From positions 18,415 through 82,414 of the forward strand of contig JAQBUV010000004.1 in assembly GCA_027623815.1 (NCBI GenBank): 64,000 bases of DNA. Direction: 5' to 3'. Of the stretch, positions 52,027 through 61,038 are shown one piece after another. The stretch comes from Casp-Chloro-G3 sp002816715 (GTDB taxonomy: Bacteria; Chloroflexota; Dehalococcoidia; Lucifugimonadales; UBA3495). Every line of letters starts with the position of its first letter. Position 1 is the stretch's first letter. The notes under the pieces were generated by a model. That model made no database searches, was not told the origin of the DNA, and worked only from the letters and a program-made list of their open reading frames with translations. A program made the position numbers and the translations under genes.

Positions 52027-52902
52027 ATGAAATTCACCAAGATGCAAGGCGCGGGCAACGACTATATCTACATTGACGCGCGCGATCAGAACCAGGACTG
52101 GCCCAGTCTTTCCCGGAAGATGAGCGACCGCCACTTCGGCATCGGCAGCGATGGTATCATCCTGATCCAAGACTCCGATGTGGCTGATCTCAAGATGCGC
52201 ATGTTCAACGCCGATGGCTCGGAGGGGGAGATGTGCGGTAATGGTATCCGTTGCTTCACCAAGTACGCCATCGATCATAAGATTGTCAACCCTCCGCAAC
52301 AGGCCCTCAACGTGGACACGCTGGCTGGAATACGTCAGGTGGTGCCGGTGTATCAGGGCAAGACAATCACTGGCGCCCGGGTGTCAATGGGAATGCCCAC
52401 CTTCGAGCTGGAGCGGATACCGGTGAGGTTGGACTCACCCTTGACGGATATGCCAGTGCCGGTACTGAATTACCCGGTGCATCCAGGCGACCTTCGACTG
52501 CTGATGAGTTTTGTTTCGATGGGTAACCCTCACGCTGTCACGTTCCTGGACCAGCCGGTGGCCGAATTCCCCCTGCACGATATCGGTCCATTGGTTGAGC
52601 ACGACCCCATGTTTCCCCGAAGGGTCAACTTTGAGATAGTGAATCGCAACAATGATCGCCACCTCACTGCGCGAGTTTGGGAGCGGGGTTCCGGCGAGAC
52701 TATGGCCTGCGGCACTGGTGCCTGCGCCATTGCGGTGGCCTCCCGATTGTTGGGGTATACCGGCGATACAGTTGACATAACTCTGCCAGGCGGTACTTTG
52801 ACCGTCGACTGGGACGGCGAAGGCGAAGTCTATTTGGCAGGCCCCGCCGAGGAAGTATTTAGCGGTGAGTGGGAGTTACCTGGCGCAGGTCAGGGTAATT
52901 GA
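52027..52902 (+). CDS. dapF: Diaminopimelate epimerase
   Basis: A 291-residue cofactor-free epimerase with the two catalytic cysteines in MCGNGIRC and in MACGTGACA. It starts MKFTKMQGAGNDYIYID, the canonical N-terminus. It converts LL-DAP to meso-DAP for lysine and peptidoglycan. It is followed 15 bases later by dapL, whose product is its substrate, so the pair forms a functional unit. Confidence 0.96.
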   Translation: MKFTKMQGAGNDYIYIDARDQNQDWPSLSRKMSDRHFGIGSDGIILIQDSDVADLKMRMFNADGSEGEMCGNGIRCFTKYAIDHKIVNPPQQALNVDTLAGIRQVVPVYQGKTITGARVSMGMPTFELERIPVRLDSPLTDMPVPVLNYPVHPGDLRLLMSFVSMGNPHAVTFLDQPVAEFPLHDIGPLVEHDPMFPRRVNFEIVNRNNDRHLTARVWERGSGETMACGTGACAIAVASRLLGYTGDTVDITLPGGTLTVDWDGEGEVYLAGPAEEVFSGEWELPGAGQGN

Positions 52903-52917
52903 TAAGGACTAATAATC

Positions 52918-54096
52918 ATGAAATTCTCTAGTCGTTTGGGCAAACTCAAGCCCTATCCCTTCGTGGAAATATCCCGGATCATCACAGCGAAGCGAGCCGC
53001 CGGTGCGGATGTGGTCACCTTTGGCATTGGCGACCCGGACATTCCCACGCCGCAACCCTTCATCGACCGGCTGCTCACGGCCTGCCAAGACCCGCCCAAC
53101 CATCGGTATCCCGAAACTGACGGCTTGCCCGAACTGCGCCGGGCGATGGCCCACTGGTATCAGAACCGATTCGATGTCAAGCTGGACCCGGATACCGAAG
53201 TCCTGCCGCTGATCGGAGCCAAGGAGGGCATAGGTCACGTGGCCTTTTGCTTTCTTGATCCTGGCGACCTGGCTCTGATACCCGACCCGGCCTATCCGGT
53301 GTACGAGGTAGGCACCATGTTTGCCGGTGCCGAGAGCTACGTCATGCCGCTGCGAGAGGAAAACGGCTGGCTGCCGGAGTTGGACTCAATTCCCAACAAT
53401 GTGGCCAGGACCGCCAAGGTAATGTGGTTGAACTATCCCAACAACCCCACCAGCGCCGTGGCCTCCACCGAAGATTTTGCCTCGGCCATCGCGTACTGCA
53501 AAGAGCACGACATCGCCTTGATGCATGACGCGGCCTATAGCGAGATCGGCTACGATGGCTACCGTGCTGGCAGCTTCTTGCAGGTGGATGGGGCCAGAGA
53601 CATCGGCCTTGAATTCCATTCGCTGTCCAAGAGCTACAACATGACCGGCTGGCGGGTCGGCATGGCGGTGGGCAACGCCGACATGATCAAGGCCCTGTTC
53701 CAGATCAAGGCCAATCTGGACTCAGGCATCCCGCAGGCGATCCAAGAAATGGCGATTGAAGCCCTCACTGGTCCGCAGACTTGCGTCGACGACAATATCG
53801 CTATTTATCAGAGGCGGCGAGACCGGGTTATATCTGCCTTGACGACTATGGGTCTGAAAGTAGAAGTGCCCAAGTCCAGCCTATACATCTGGCCTCGCGT
53901 GCCCCAGGGATTCACCTCAGCGGAGTTCGCGGCACGATTGTTGGACGAAATAGACATTGTAGTCACGCCAGGCTCCAGCTACGGACAGCGAGGTGAGGGA
54001 TACATTAGGTTCTCCCTGACCACCCCCGACGCACAGGTGGAAAAAGGTTGTCAGCGTCTGGAAAACTGGACGATACCCACCCCCCAAGGAGGTTAG
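52918..54096 (+). CDS. dapL: LL-diaminopimelate aminotransferase
   Basis: A 392-residue fold-type I PLP aminotransferase. It has VVTFGIGDPDIPTP, NYPNNPTSAVAS, MHDAAYSEIGYDG and the PLP-lysine motif SLSKSYNMTGWRVG. This set together with the dapF neighbour points to DapL (class 2), converting tetrahydrodipicolinate to LL-DAP in one step. General aspartate aminotransferases are related, so the call depends partly on context. It carries an AAGGAGG near its stop that serves hflX. Confidence 0.9.
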   Translation: MKFSSRLGKLKPYPFVEISRIITAKRAAGADVVTFGIGDPDIPTPQPFIDRLLTACQDPPNHRYPETDGLPELRRAMAHWYQNRFDVKLDPDTEVLPLIGAKEGIGHVAFCFLDPGDLALIPDPAYPVYEVGTMFAGAESYVMPLREENGWLPELDSIPNNVARTAKVMWLNYPNNPTSAVASTEDFASAIAYCKEHDIALMHDAAYSEIGYDGYRAGSFLQVDGARDIGLEFHSLSKSYNMTGWRVGMAVGNADMIKALFQIKANLDSGIPQAIQEMAIEALTGPQTCVDDNIAIYQRRRDRVISALTTMGLKVEVPKSSLYIWPRVPQGFTSAEFAARLLDEIDIVVTPGSSYGQRGEGYIRFSLTTPDAQVEKGCQRLENWTIPTPQGG

Positions 54097-54099
54097 CCC

Positions 54100-55266
54100 A
54101 TACCAAGAAAGCTGGTTTCCTCAGAGCCCGAACCCGAAAAAGCCGTCCTGGTCGCCGTAGAACTAAAAAAGGGGCGCTCCCATCCCTGGGAGTTGAAGGA
54201 TACGCTGATTGAGTTGGCCTACCTGGCTAACACGGCGGGTGCCGTGGTGGTCGGTCAAGTGACCCAGCATTCTGATCGGCTGACCACCACCTATGTCGGC
54301 AAGGGCAAGGTAGAAGAGATTAAAAACCTGGTCGAAGAGCTGAAAGCAGATGTAGTCATCTTCGATGACGAGCTGACCCCCACCCAGCAACGCAACTTGG
54401 AGGAAGCCCTCGGGTCTAAGGTAATCGACCGCACCGCCCTGATTCTGGACGTATTCGGTCGCCACGCCCGCACCCATGAAGGCAAGCTTCAGGTCGAACT
54501 GGCCCAGCACCAGTACCTGCTGCCTCGGCTGGTGGGACAGTGGTCTCACCTGGAACGTCTTGGCGGCGGCATCGGCACTCGCGGGCCTGGCGAGAGTCAA
54601 TTGGAGACCGACCGGCGATTAATACGCCGCCGTATTCAGAAGATTCAAGAGGAACTGGAAAAGGTTAAACAGCGGCGAACATTGCACATGGGTCGTCGCA
54701 AGAAGGCCGGCATACCGATGGCAACCCTGGTGGGGTACACCAATGCTGGCAAGAGCACCCTGTTCAATGCTCTGAGCGACGCTGGGGTTGAAGCCGAAGA
54801 CCAGTTGTTCTCCACCCTGGACTCGATAACTCGCCGCATCCGGCTGCCCTCCGGCGGCGAACTGCTGCTGAGCGACACGGTGGGTTTCATTCAGAAGCTC
54901 TCCCCGAAGGTGGTGGCGGCCTTCCGGGCCACGCTGGAGGAACTTGCCAGCTCCGACATCCTCCTCCACGTCATTGACGTAACCCACCCGAAAGCGCCGG
55001 AGCAGGCACAGGTGGTGGAGGATACCCTGGCCGACCTGGGCCTGAGCGACAAGCCCCGGCTGCTGGTGATGAACAAGATGGACTTGCTGGGCGACGATAA
55101 CGAACTCACCGCCCGATCCTTGCTGCCCGGCATGGAAGACCAACCCAGCGTTTTGATCTCAGCGGCAAAAAAGTGGAACCTGGAATCGCTGCTGGAGGAA
55201 ATTGAGGCGCGGCTGGTGGACATTGATGGGCCGCTGACGGTGGTTACTTCTGCGACGGGGGGGTAG
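54100..55266 (+). CDS. hflX: Ribosome-dissociating GTPase HflX; ATA start
   Basis: A 388-residue GTPase. N-terminal nucleotide-binding-like domain with EKAVLVAVELKK, LANTAGAVVVGQV and YVGKGKVEEI; then ERLGGGIGTRGPGESQLETDRR, a coiled coil, and the G domain with G1 GYTNAGKSTLFNAL, G3 DTVGF and G4 NKMD. The canonical N-terminus extends well upstream of the nearest TTG (54193). The only well-placed start is ATA 54100, 7 bases from AAGGAGG; a CTG at 54112 is an alternative. HflX splits stalled 70S ribosomes under stress. Confidence 0.9.
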   Translation: MPRKLVSSEPEPEKAVLVAVELKKGRSHPWELKDTLIELAYLANTAGAVVVGQVTQHSDRLTTTYVGKGKVEEIKNLVEELKADVVIFDDELTPTQQRNLEEALGSKVIDRTALILDVFGRHARTHEGKLQVELAQHQYLLPRLVGQWSHLERLGGGIGTRGPGESQLETDRRLIRRRIQKIQEELEKVKQRRTLHMGRRKKAGIPMATLVGYTNAGKSTLFNALSDAGVEAEDQLFSTLDSITRRIRLPSGGELLLSDTVGFIQKLSPKVVAAFRATLEELASSDILLHVIDVTHPKAPEQAQVVEDTLADLGLSDKPRLLVMNKMDLLGDDNELTARSLLPGMEDQPSVLISAAKKWNLESLLEEIEARLVDIDGPLTVVTSATGG

Positions 55267-55338
55267 CTGTGGTAGATCCATTCTGTAACTCTCAATCCGC
55301 TAGATTTAGAACGAACATAAGCGGTGTTGTTGGGTAAA

Positions 55339-56166
55339 ATGCAAAATATTAAAGCAGCCCAAAGGGACCAGCTAATCTACGAGTTCGGAATCCTTGTCCA
55401 ACCAATTAAGGAGTTAGCTAGACAAGTCAATCCGCCATCCATAGCGGACTATCGAATTGCCATTGCAAAGGTGCAGTCCGGAGACGGTGCATGGCGCCTT
55501 CAGGTAAAAGAATTCACTACCTTCGCGCTTGATATTGTTTTCAACCAGGAGTTCCAGAGATTGTCCCACGTTCCTGAAAGATTCGGGAACGGCCTAGCAG
55601 GTCTCCTCAGGGAGCCTGACTTTCAAGATGCGCTTGAAAGGCTGCACGCAAAATTCCGAGGCCAAGTGGCTAATATGAGAAAGGATTTTTTTGATTGCCT
55701 CAACCAAGTACCAGTTGATTGGGAACCAGTCATTTTTCAAGCAAATACTCCCTTTACTGCCTACCTCAGAATCAAAGAAGTTCTTGCCGTGGTTAATGAG
55801 CGATTTCACTATTTTGATAGATATCTCCAGCCGGACTTTTTTGATCTCTTTCTAAGGAGAGTAAATAGAGATGTTTCAGTTCGCCTGGTGACCACCGCTG
55901 GCTCTAGTAACTATGGGGTAAAAGCTGTCAGTGCTATCTCTCAACTGGCCAGCAAAGAATTCCCAGATTTCCAGTTAATTGAAGTTATTCCTTCCCAGGT
56001 GCATGATCGGAACTTACGTATAGATAACCAAATATTCTCTCTTGGCCCCGGAGTAGCCCAGGCAGGCATGGCCTTGACCAACTTTGGTCCTTCAGATAAT
56101 TCCCCGGCTGCTCAAGACGCATTCGACCAGATAATTGCAGGCGGACGCATTGTGCACAAATCTTAA
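55339..56166 (+). CDS. Unknown protein with a degenerate phospholipase D-like C-terminal domain
   Basis: A 275-residue protein clearly lower in GC than its neighbours, suggesting recent acquisition. The N-terminal two thirds is helical with no recognisable family. From about residue 165 (RYLQPDFFDLFLRRVNRDVSV) it follows a PLD-like pattern; near the end comes VHDRNLRIDNQIFSLGPGVAQAG, where H-D-R-x4-D corresponds to the HKD (HxK...D) site with lysine replaced. Such HDR variants occur in defence-related and uncharacterised proteins. No partner gene is adjacent, so no function is claimed. Confidence 0.6.
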   Translation: MQNIKAAQRDQLIYEFGILVQPIKELARQVNPPSIADYRIAIAKVQSGDGAWRLQVKEFTTFALDIVFNQEFQRLSHVPERFGNGLAGLLREPDFQDALERLHAKFRGQVANMRKDFFDCLNQVPVDWEPVIFQANTPFTAYLRIKEVLAVVNERFHYFDRYLQPDFFDLFLRRVNRDVSVRLVTTAGSSNYGVKAVSAISQLASKEFPDFQLIEVIPSQVHDRNLRIDNQIFSLGPGVAQAGMALTNFGPSDNSPAAQDAFDQIIAGGRIVHKS

Positions 56167-56366
56167 GGCAACTAATCGCGGTTCACCAAGAATCTCCTAC
56201 AGGTTGGTTCGCACAAGGTACGTTATGTAAGCTATGCCTTGAGCTGGTATTGACATAACGTGCATATCTGGCAATTCGGCATTCTTTCCCCTGAAATTCC
56301 TTTTTATGTCTCGCACGATTTATTTGGGTCTGGTATTGTTAGTGCGGTTAGTTTTCTCTAAACCGC

Positions 56367-57674
56367 ATGGACTCAATCATCCGACGAAACTTCCTCAACC
56401 CCAAGAATTTAATCGCCGGTTCTGGTTTTGCCGCCTTTCACTCCCCGGAATACCGGCTGTTCTGGGTGGCGGCGGCTTTCTCCAACATTGGCATGTGGGC
56501 GCTGGTCTACGGCCGACTGTGGCTGATGCACTCACTGACCGACTCGCCGTTAATGGTGGGGCTGGTAAACACCGCTACTCTGGGTCCGGTGCTGCTATTC
56601 TCAATTTGGGGCGGGGCGATCGCCGACCGGGTGAACCGGTTGAAGCTGGTACAGGCAACTAGAGGCATGTTCGCCTTCCTGGCGCTGCTGACCGGGATTC
56701 TAATCGCCACTGGCGTGGTCCAGGCCTGGCACGTCATCGTGATCTCGGTGGCTACCGGCATCCTGCTGGCCTTCGACATCCCATCGCGCGGGGCCATGCT
56801 GCCCGCCCTGCTGCCCAAAGAACATCTGGCCAGCGGGGTAGCCCTTTACTCCATCGTGTTCGGCGGGGCGTCAATTGTCGGCCCGGCTTTCTTCGCGCCC
56901 CTGGTTGGGCTCTGGGGAATCGAGGGCGTATTCTTCCTGATTGGCGGATCATACGTCTTGACGGTGCTTGTCCTGATGTTCATGCAGTCGTCGCTCCATC
57001 AGCAGCAAGCCCGGTCGGCCAGCCTGGCGCGGGGCGTGGTTGAGGGTTTCAAGTACGTGAGTCGGAGTCGGCCACTGATGGGCACCATCCTTTTGGGAGT
57101 GTGCATTGGGCTGTTTGGCACGTCTTACGAAGCCTTGCTGCCCGCCTTTTCCGACGATGTACTGCTGGGTGGTATCAACACCTACAGCCGCCTACTGCTG
57201 TTTGAGGGAATCGGCGGCTTGACGGCGACCCTGGCCATCGCGGTGCTGGGTACCCAGATTGATCCGGTCCGGTTTATGTTCGTTGGCGGCATTGGATTTG
57301 GACTGGGGATGCTGGTCTTGGGTGGAATTTCGTGGCTTTGGGTAGCGGTGGTCGTTATGGCTTTGTTGGGCGGATTTCGGGTAGTCTTTGGCACTTTGAG
57401 CACCACCCTGATGCAGACTCTATCGGCTGATGAGTTCCGAGGCCGGGTCATGAGCCTGCATCAATTCACCTGGGGCGCAACGGCGCTGGGCAGCTTGATG
57501 ATGGGCGCCTTCGCCGAGGGGATTGGTATTCCCGTGACCATTGCCCTGGGCGGTGGTGTTGTGGTGGTGAGCGCCCTGTCGGTGGCAATGTGGATGTTTC
57601 GGAGCAGGCCTGAATTGGTTTTGGATACAGCTGCTTCCGATCAGTCCAGTCCCCCGACGAGTCCACTTAGGTGA
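56367..57674 (+). CDS. Major facilitator superfamily transporter (MFS_3, EntS-like)
   Basis: A 435-residue membrane protein with about 11-12 helices. It has the typical N-terminal FAAFHSPEYRLFWVAAAFSN, the loop 2-3 motif WGGAIADRVNRLKLVQATRG and a long intracellular loop between helices 6 and 7 (residues about 205-225). This is the enterobactin-exporter-like branch of drug or siderophore efflux proteins. Substrate unknown. It is monocistronic. Confidence 0.85.
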   Translation: MDSIIRRNFLNPKNLIAGSGFAAFHSPEYRLFWVAAAFSNIGMWALVYGRLWLMHSLTDSPLMVGLVNTATLGPVLLFSIWGGAIADRVNRLKLVQATRGMFAFLALLTGILIATGVVQAWHVIVISVATGILLAFDIPSRGAMLPALLPKEHLASGVALYSIVFGGASIVGPAFFAPLVGLWGIEGVFFLIGGSYVLTVLVLMFMQSSLHQQQARSASLARGVVEGFKYVSRSRPLMGTILLGVCIGLFGTSYEALLPAFSDDVLLGGINTYSRLLLFEGIGGLTATLAIAVLGTQIDPVRFMFVGGIGFGLGMLVLGGISWLWVAVVVMALLGGFRVVFGTLSTTLMQTLSADEFRGRVMSLHQFTWGATALGSLMMGAFAEGIGIPVTIALGGGVVVVSALSVAMWMFRSRPELVLDTAASDQSSPPTSPLR

Positions 57675-57813
57675 GGGTGCCGGGACGTTTTGATGACGAT
57701 AATAGGTTATGTAAACTAACCGCCACGGGCCCTATAGAGGTGCGGGATGGCCTGCCATCACAGTTGAATAGTCCCATAGCGTCGAAACAAAACAGGAACA
57801 ACCCTCTTCAGGG

Positions 57814-57842
57814 TTGCGCCGGTGCTGTGGTCTGCCTATAAT
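57814..57842 (+). promoter_or_regulatory. Promoter of the tRNA-Val/Leu/Arg cluster
   Basis: TTGCGC (57814-57819), a 17-base spacer and TATAAT (57837-57842). Predicted start near 57849, 14 bases before tRNA-Val. Confidence 0.65.
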
Positions 57843-57862
57843 TGATGCTGTTGCGGTCACCC

Positions 57863-57938
57863 GGGCGGTTAGCTCAGCGGTTAGAGCGCCTCGTTCACAC
57901 CGAGGAGGTCGGAGGTTCAAATCCTCCATCGCCCACCA
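57863..57938 (+). tRNA. tRNA-Val (anticodon CAC)
   Basis: A 76-base cloverleaf with encoded CCA. Acceptor GGGCGGT/ATCGCCC (one G-U), anticodon stem CCTCG/CGAGG with loop TTCACAC (anticodon CAC, reads GUG), T arm GGAGG-TTCAAAT-CCTCC. First of three clustered tRNA genes. Confidence 0.95.
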
Positions 57939-57981
57939 TCGGCGCAATACGATGGCCGATACCTTAACAAAGCAGTTCCAG

Positions 57982-58068
57982 GCCGAGGTGGCGAAACGGC
58001 AGACGCGCTGCGTTCAGGGCGCAGTGTCCATTATGGACGTGTGGGTTCAAATCCCTCCCTCGGTACCA
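57982..58068 (+). tRNA. tRNA-Leu (anticodon CAG)
   Basis: An 87-base class II tRNA with encoded CCA. Acceptor GCCGAGG/CCTCGGT (G-U at the end), anticodon stem CTGCG/CGCAG around TTCAGGG giving CAG (reads CUG), a long variable arm, and a T stem GTGGG/CCCTC with one U-U mismatch. Confidence 0.92.
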
Positions 58069-58162
58069 AAACCTATTCCTTCTTCAGGTAAGTATTCCGT
58101 AAACAGGAAGCCGCAAACTGAAGAATGGTTAGGCCTGGTTAAGATTAGTGACCGCATATAAT

Positions 58163-58238
58163 GCGCTTGTAGCTCAGCGGATAGAGCGCTGCCCTGCGGA
58201 GGCAGAGGTCGTGGGTTCGAATCCCGCCAAGCGCACCA
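58163..58238 (+). tRNA. tRNA-Arg (anticodon GCG)
   Basis: A 76-base cloverleaf with encoded CCA. Acceptor GCGCTTG/CAAGCGC, anticodon stem CTGCC/GGCAG around CTGCGGA giving GCG, and T arm GTGGG-TTCGAAT-CCCGC with one U-G pair. Most bacteria use ACG (inosine-modified) for CGU/CGC, so the GCG anticodon is unusual. Confidence 0.93.
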
Positions 58239-58412
58239 TTTCCTTCACCGACGAGAAGAGGGCCTAAACATGATGCAAACCGGCCAGGCGGAGTGGGGTG
58301 GCACTATCGTTTTTCGCCACCAAGACCAGAAGCCTCCACTTGGCCTACCAGCGACTTCAGTCTCCATCTCCTGCTGACAACTTTCCCGAACTAGGGTTAG
58401 TGCCTACCGGTT

Positions 58413-59117
58413 CTACTTCTCGTAGGCCCACGGCGGCGCATAGTGCCAGGCCCTTTTTGCTGCTCTGTCCAGGTTCCTACTATTGTTAACCCGTTCTCCC
58501 AGTAACTCCCAGAACCTGCGTGAATGGTCTAACTGTATCGTGTGAACCAATTCGTGAATCAGAACATACCTGACCAGGGGAAGTGGCAGGAACAAGAGAT
58601 TTCGGTTGATGCTTATCGTCTTCAGTGAGGAACAACTTCCCCAGCGAGTCGTCTGTCCTCTAATCACAACTTTATCGAAGGATAGGTCAAACTCCTCGCT
58701 AAGACCGTTCAGCCAAGGCAAGAGGTGTTCTTGGGCCTTGCCTCCCAGCCATCTCCTTAGAGCCAGAGCTATCCCGTATGAGTTTCCCAAATTCCCCTTG
58801 ACCAGAAGTGTAGAGTATCCTGATTCTTCTACACTGATCCTCTGATTTGCCGTGGTCTCGTATTCCACCTCCCAGCGTTTTTCGATAGCCCGCAACTCTA
58901 TCGCTTGGGGGGCCAGTTGGCCGAGCCGCTTCTGAATCTGACCCAGGGAACCGACAATCCATTCCTGATTCTGGTTTAGAACTTTTTCGATTTGCTTACT
59001 GCTGACGCCTCTGGGAACGCATACCTCCAGGCCATTTGCCAGCGATACTTGAAGGCGGATGCTCTTGGAGTTGTTGCGGAGCTTGATGGTGTAATCGTGA
59101 TGGATGGCGCTATTCAA
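58413..59117 (-). CDS. YgjP-like zinc metallopeptidase domain protein
   Basis: A 234-residue protein of the YgjP/M48-like metallopeptidase family (formerly DUF45). It has RLQVSLANGLEVCVP, TTRWGSCSSLKTISINRNL and the zinc site VLIHELVHTIQLDHSRRFW with HELVH and a downstream His. The family often accompanies restriction systems, but no such genes are next to it here. Base composition is slightly lower in GC than neighbours. Cytosolic. Confidence 0.85.
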   Translation of the reverse strand: MNSAIHHDYTIKLRNNSKSIRLQVSLANGLEVCVPRGVSSKQIEKVLNQNQEWIVGSLGQIQKRLGQLAPQAIELRAIEKRWEVEYETTANQRISVEESGYSTLLVKGNLGNSYGIALALRRWLGGKAQEHLLPWLNGLSEEFDLSFDKVVIRGQTTRWGSCSSLKTISINRNLLFLPLPLVRYVLIHELVHTIQLDHSRRFWELLGERVNNSRNLDRAAKRAWHYAPPWAYEK

Positions 59118-59375
59118 GCTTTGCTCCCGGTCTCTTGTAGGGGTATCTAGAGGACTCTAATCCTCAAACTGCGGGATGACATGGTCACGGATAAAGACGT
59201 GGCTGTTGTACCGTCGCTGGTGATCGCGCTCACTTAGAAGTCACCTGAGAACAAGTCCGCATTTTTATGTGTCTACCTATCAGAGCCAGCTATTGGCCTG
59301 CAAATATTGAATGACAGCTAAAGTGCGGAGTTATTGGGCGACGAGTTCTTAGTCCCAACCGCCGCATGGCCTGGA

Positions 59376-60494
59376 CTAGGCGATTCGATACCGATTTAGA
59401 AGCTGCATGTTCAGTTCATAGCCGATGCCTGGCCTATCCGGCACTGTGACGAAACCATCATTGTCGGGCTTCAGGATCGGCTGAAACATCTCAGCACGCA
59501 GAGGGTCCACGGCCACCGGATAATACTCCAGAAACTCCCCGTGGGAGACTCCCGCAGCCAGAGGCAATTGGAGTTCTTGGCAGCCGTGGGGCGCGATGGA
59601 AACGCCATACTCAGCGGCCAGATCCGCTACGTCTTTGGCAACATCGTAGCCTGGGCAGATCGTGACGTCCACATTCAGGATAGACGCCCCTTTGTGCTCC
59701 AGGAGCGTCTTGAAATGGGCCAAGTGGTAACCGTTCTCGCCAGTGGCAATTTTCACTGAAGATGCTTCGGCGAGCTTGCCATGATCTGCGTAGTTATGTA
59801 TGGGTAGCGGCTCCTCGAACCAGTACACATTATATTCAGGAAGCAGCCTGGCAAATTCCATCGACGTATTGAGGTCCAGCGCACAGTTGGCGTCAACCAT
59901 CAGTGTCACCTGATCGCCGATGGCTTTACGCGCTGCCTCGACACGCAGCATGTCCCCGGCCACGCCGACATTCGAGTCTCCGATCTTAATTTTCACGGCG
60001 GAGGCATGCATTTCTTCCACATTGAATCGCACCTCGGCCTGCAATTCTTCCAGGCCCTTGCCCTCAGCATAATAGCCTCCGGCGATGTAGGTGCGGATAC
60101 GTTTCTGGGCCCCTCCCAACAGTTCATGGATGGACTTGCCCAATGCTTTGCCCTTGATGTCCCAGCAGGCGATATTGATGGCGGCCAACACCTGGGTGTT
60201 GATCCCGGCAGGCCCCAGGATCTTTATGAGCTTCTCCCCCAGGTCTGTCGAGAGTGATCGGGTCTCCATTGGGTCACGGCCAATTAGCAACGGCCGAAAG
60301 TAGTCCACATAGCCCGGAAATAATTGTAGAGGTCGATCAGCAGCGGTTCCGCCGTTCCAGCCGAAGCCCGTAATTCCTTCGTCAGTGTGCACCGTAATCT
60401 TGTGGAGCCGTCCGGGGCCGTAGTAGTGGCCGGCATTCCAGATTCCGGGCCGCTCCCACTGGAACACTTCGCTGGTTACTTCTGTGATTTTCAT
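59376..60494 (-). CDS. Enolase-superfamily enzyme (mandelate racemase/muconate lactonizing type)
   Basis: A 372-residue protein. The capping domain is followed by the barrel with the KxK motif VKIKIGDSN (about residue 165), metal ligands in LMVDANCALD, WFEEPLP and ATGENGY, and a late His in SIAPHGCQELQLP consistent with the His-Asp dyad of mandelate racemase-like dehydratases. It likely dehydrates a sugar acid; the substrate is unknown. Such enolase paralogues are expanded in SAR202. The NIPSNAP gene lies about 55 bases upstream and may be co-transcribed. Confidence 0.85.
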   Translation of the reverse strand: MKITEVTSEVFQWERPGIWNAGHYYGPGRLHKITVHTDEGITGFGWNGGTAADRPLQLFPGYVDYFRPLLIGRDPMETRSLSTDLGEKLIKILGPAGINTQVLAAINIACWDIKGKALGKSIHELLGGAQKRIRTYIAGGYYAEGKGLEELQAEVRFNVEEMHASAVKIKIGDSNVGVAGDMLRVEAARKAIGDQVTLMVDANCALDLNTSMEFARLLPEYNVYWFEEPLPIHNYADHGKLAEASSVKIATGENGYHLAHFKTLLEHKGASILNVDVTICPGYDVAKDVADLAAEYGVSIAPHGCQELQLPLAAGVSHGEFLEYYPVAVDPLRAEMFQPILKPDNDGFVTVPDRPGIGYELNMQLLNRYRIA

Positions 60495-60549
60495 TGCTAT
60501 TTAGTAGACTCCAAACTCTATTTTCTTGCCCTGGTATCGTGCCATATGC

Positions 60550-60852
60550 CTATTCAGTGGGCAACACCGAACTCACGAACCAACGCTCGGTCTTGGCTAT
60601 GTACTGTGCTGGATCCGGGTCTAAAGCCGCTCGCTCTGGCGAGCCGAAGTAGGCCGCCTGCTTGGCGTCCCAGTCCTCCGGGCCGTCATAAGAGACTTCC
60701 CAAACGAACTCGTTTCTCTCTGCGATAACCCCAGCCCGACTGATCTGGTAGCCATGCTCCAGGTGGAGGGGATACACCCCCGCTAGCCACCCTTTCACGA
60801 ACTCGTCCATCTTACCCTTGTTGATCGTGTAAATGCGCAACTGCCTAATCAT
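60550..60852 (-). CDS. NIPSNAP-family protein
   Basis: A 100-residue protein starting MIRQLRIYTINKGKMDEFVKGWL, with ISRAGVIAERNEFVWEVSYDG and a C-terminal TERWFVSSVLPTE. This is the dimeric ferredoxin-like NIPSNAP fold, of unknown biochemical role. ATG 60852 is chosen for AAGGAT upstream and because the family N-terminus begins there. Confidence 0.8.
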   Translation of the reverse strand: MIRQLRIYTINKGKMDEFVKGWLAGVYPLHLEHGYQISRAGVIAERNEFVWEVSYDGPEDWDAKQAAYFGSPERAALDPDPAQYIAKTERWFVSSVLPTE

Positions 60853-60985
60853 ATGATCCTTATCCTTTTTCTTGAATGTATCGGCTCTCAGTGGTACCAC
60901 ATAGTGCCTGGCCGCATTGCTAAGACTTGCTACCTTGGATTGATATACTACAGGAGAGCGCGGCAATTGTGTATTCTACTGGGCG

Positions 60986-61014
60986 TTGACGCGTTTGGGA
61001 TGCCGTTTTATAGT
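60986..61014 (+). promoter_or_regulatory. Promoter of the APH-kinase fusion gene
   Basis: TTGACG (60986-60991), 17-base spacer, TATAGT (61009-61014). Start expected near 61021, giving an 18-base leader with GAGGA ahead of the ATG at 61039. Confidence 0.7.
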
Positions 61015-61038
61015 TGGCGATGAGGATGGAAAAATAAG

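Noticed and set aside
58157..58162. TATAAT immediately before tRNA-Arg as its own promoter
   Set aside because: It abuts the mature 5' end, so transcription would begin inside the tRNA; the promoter ahead of tRNA-Val is the likely source.
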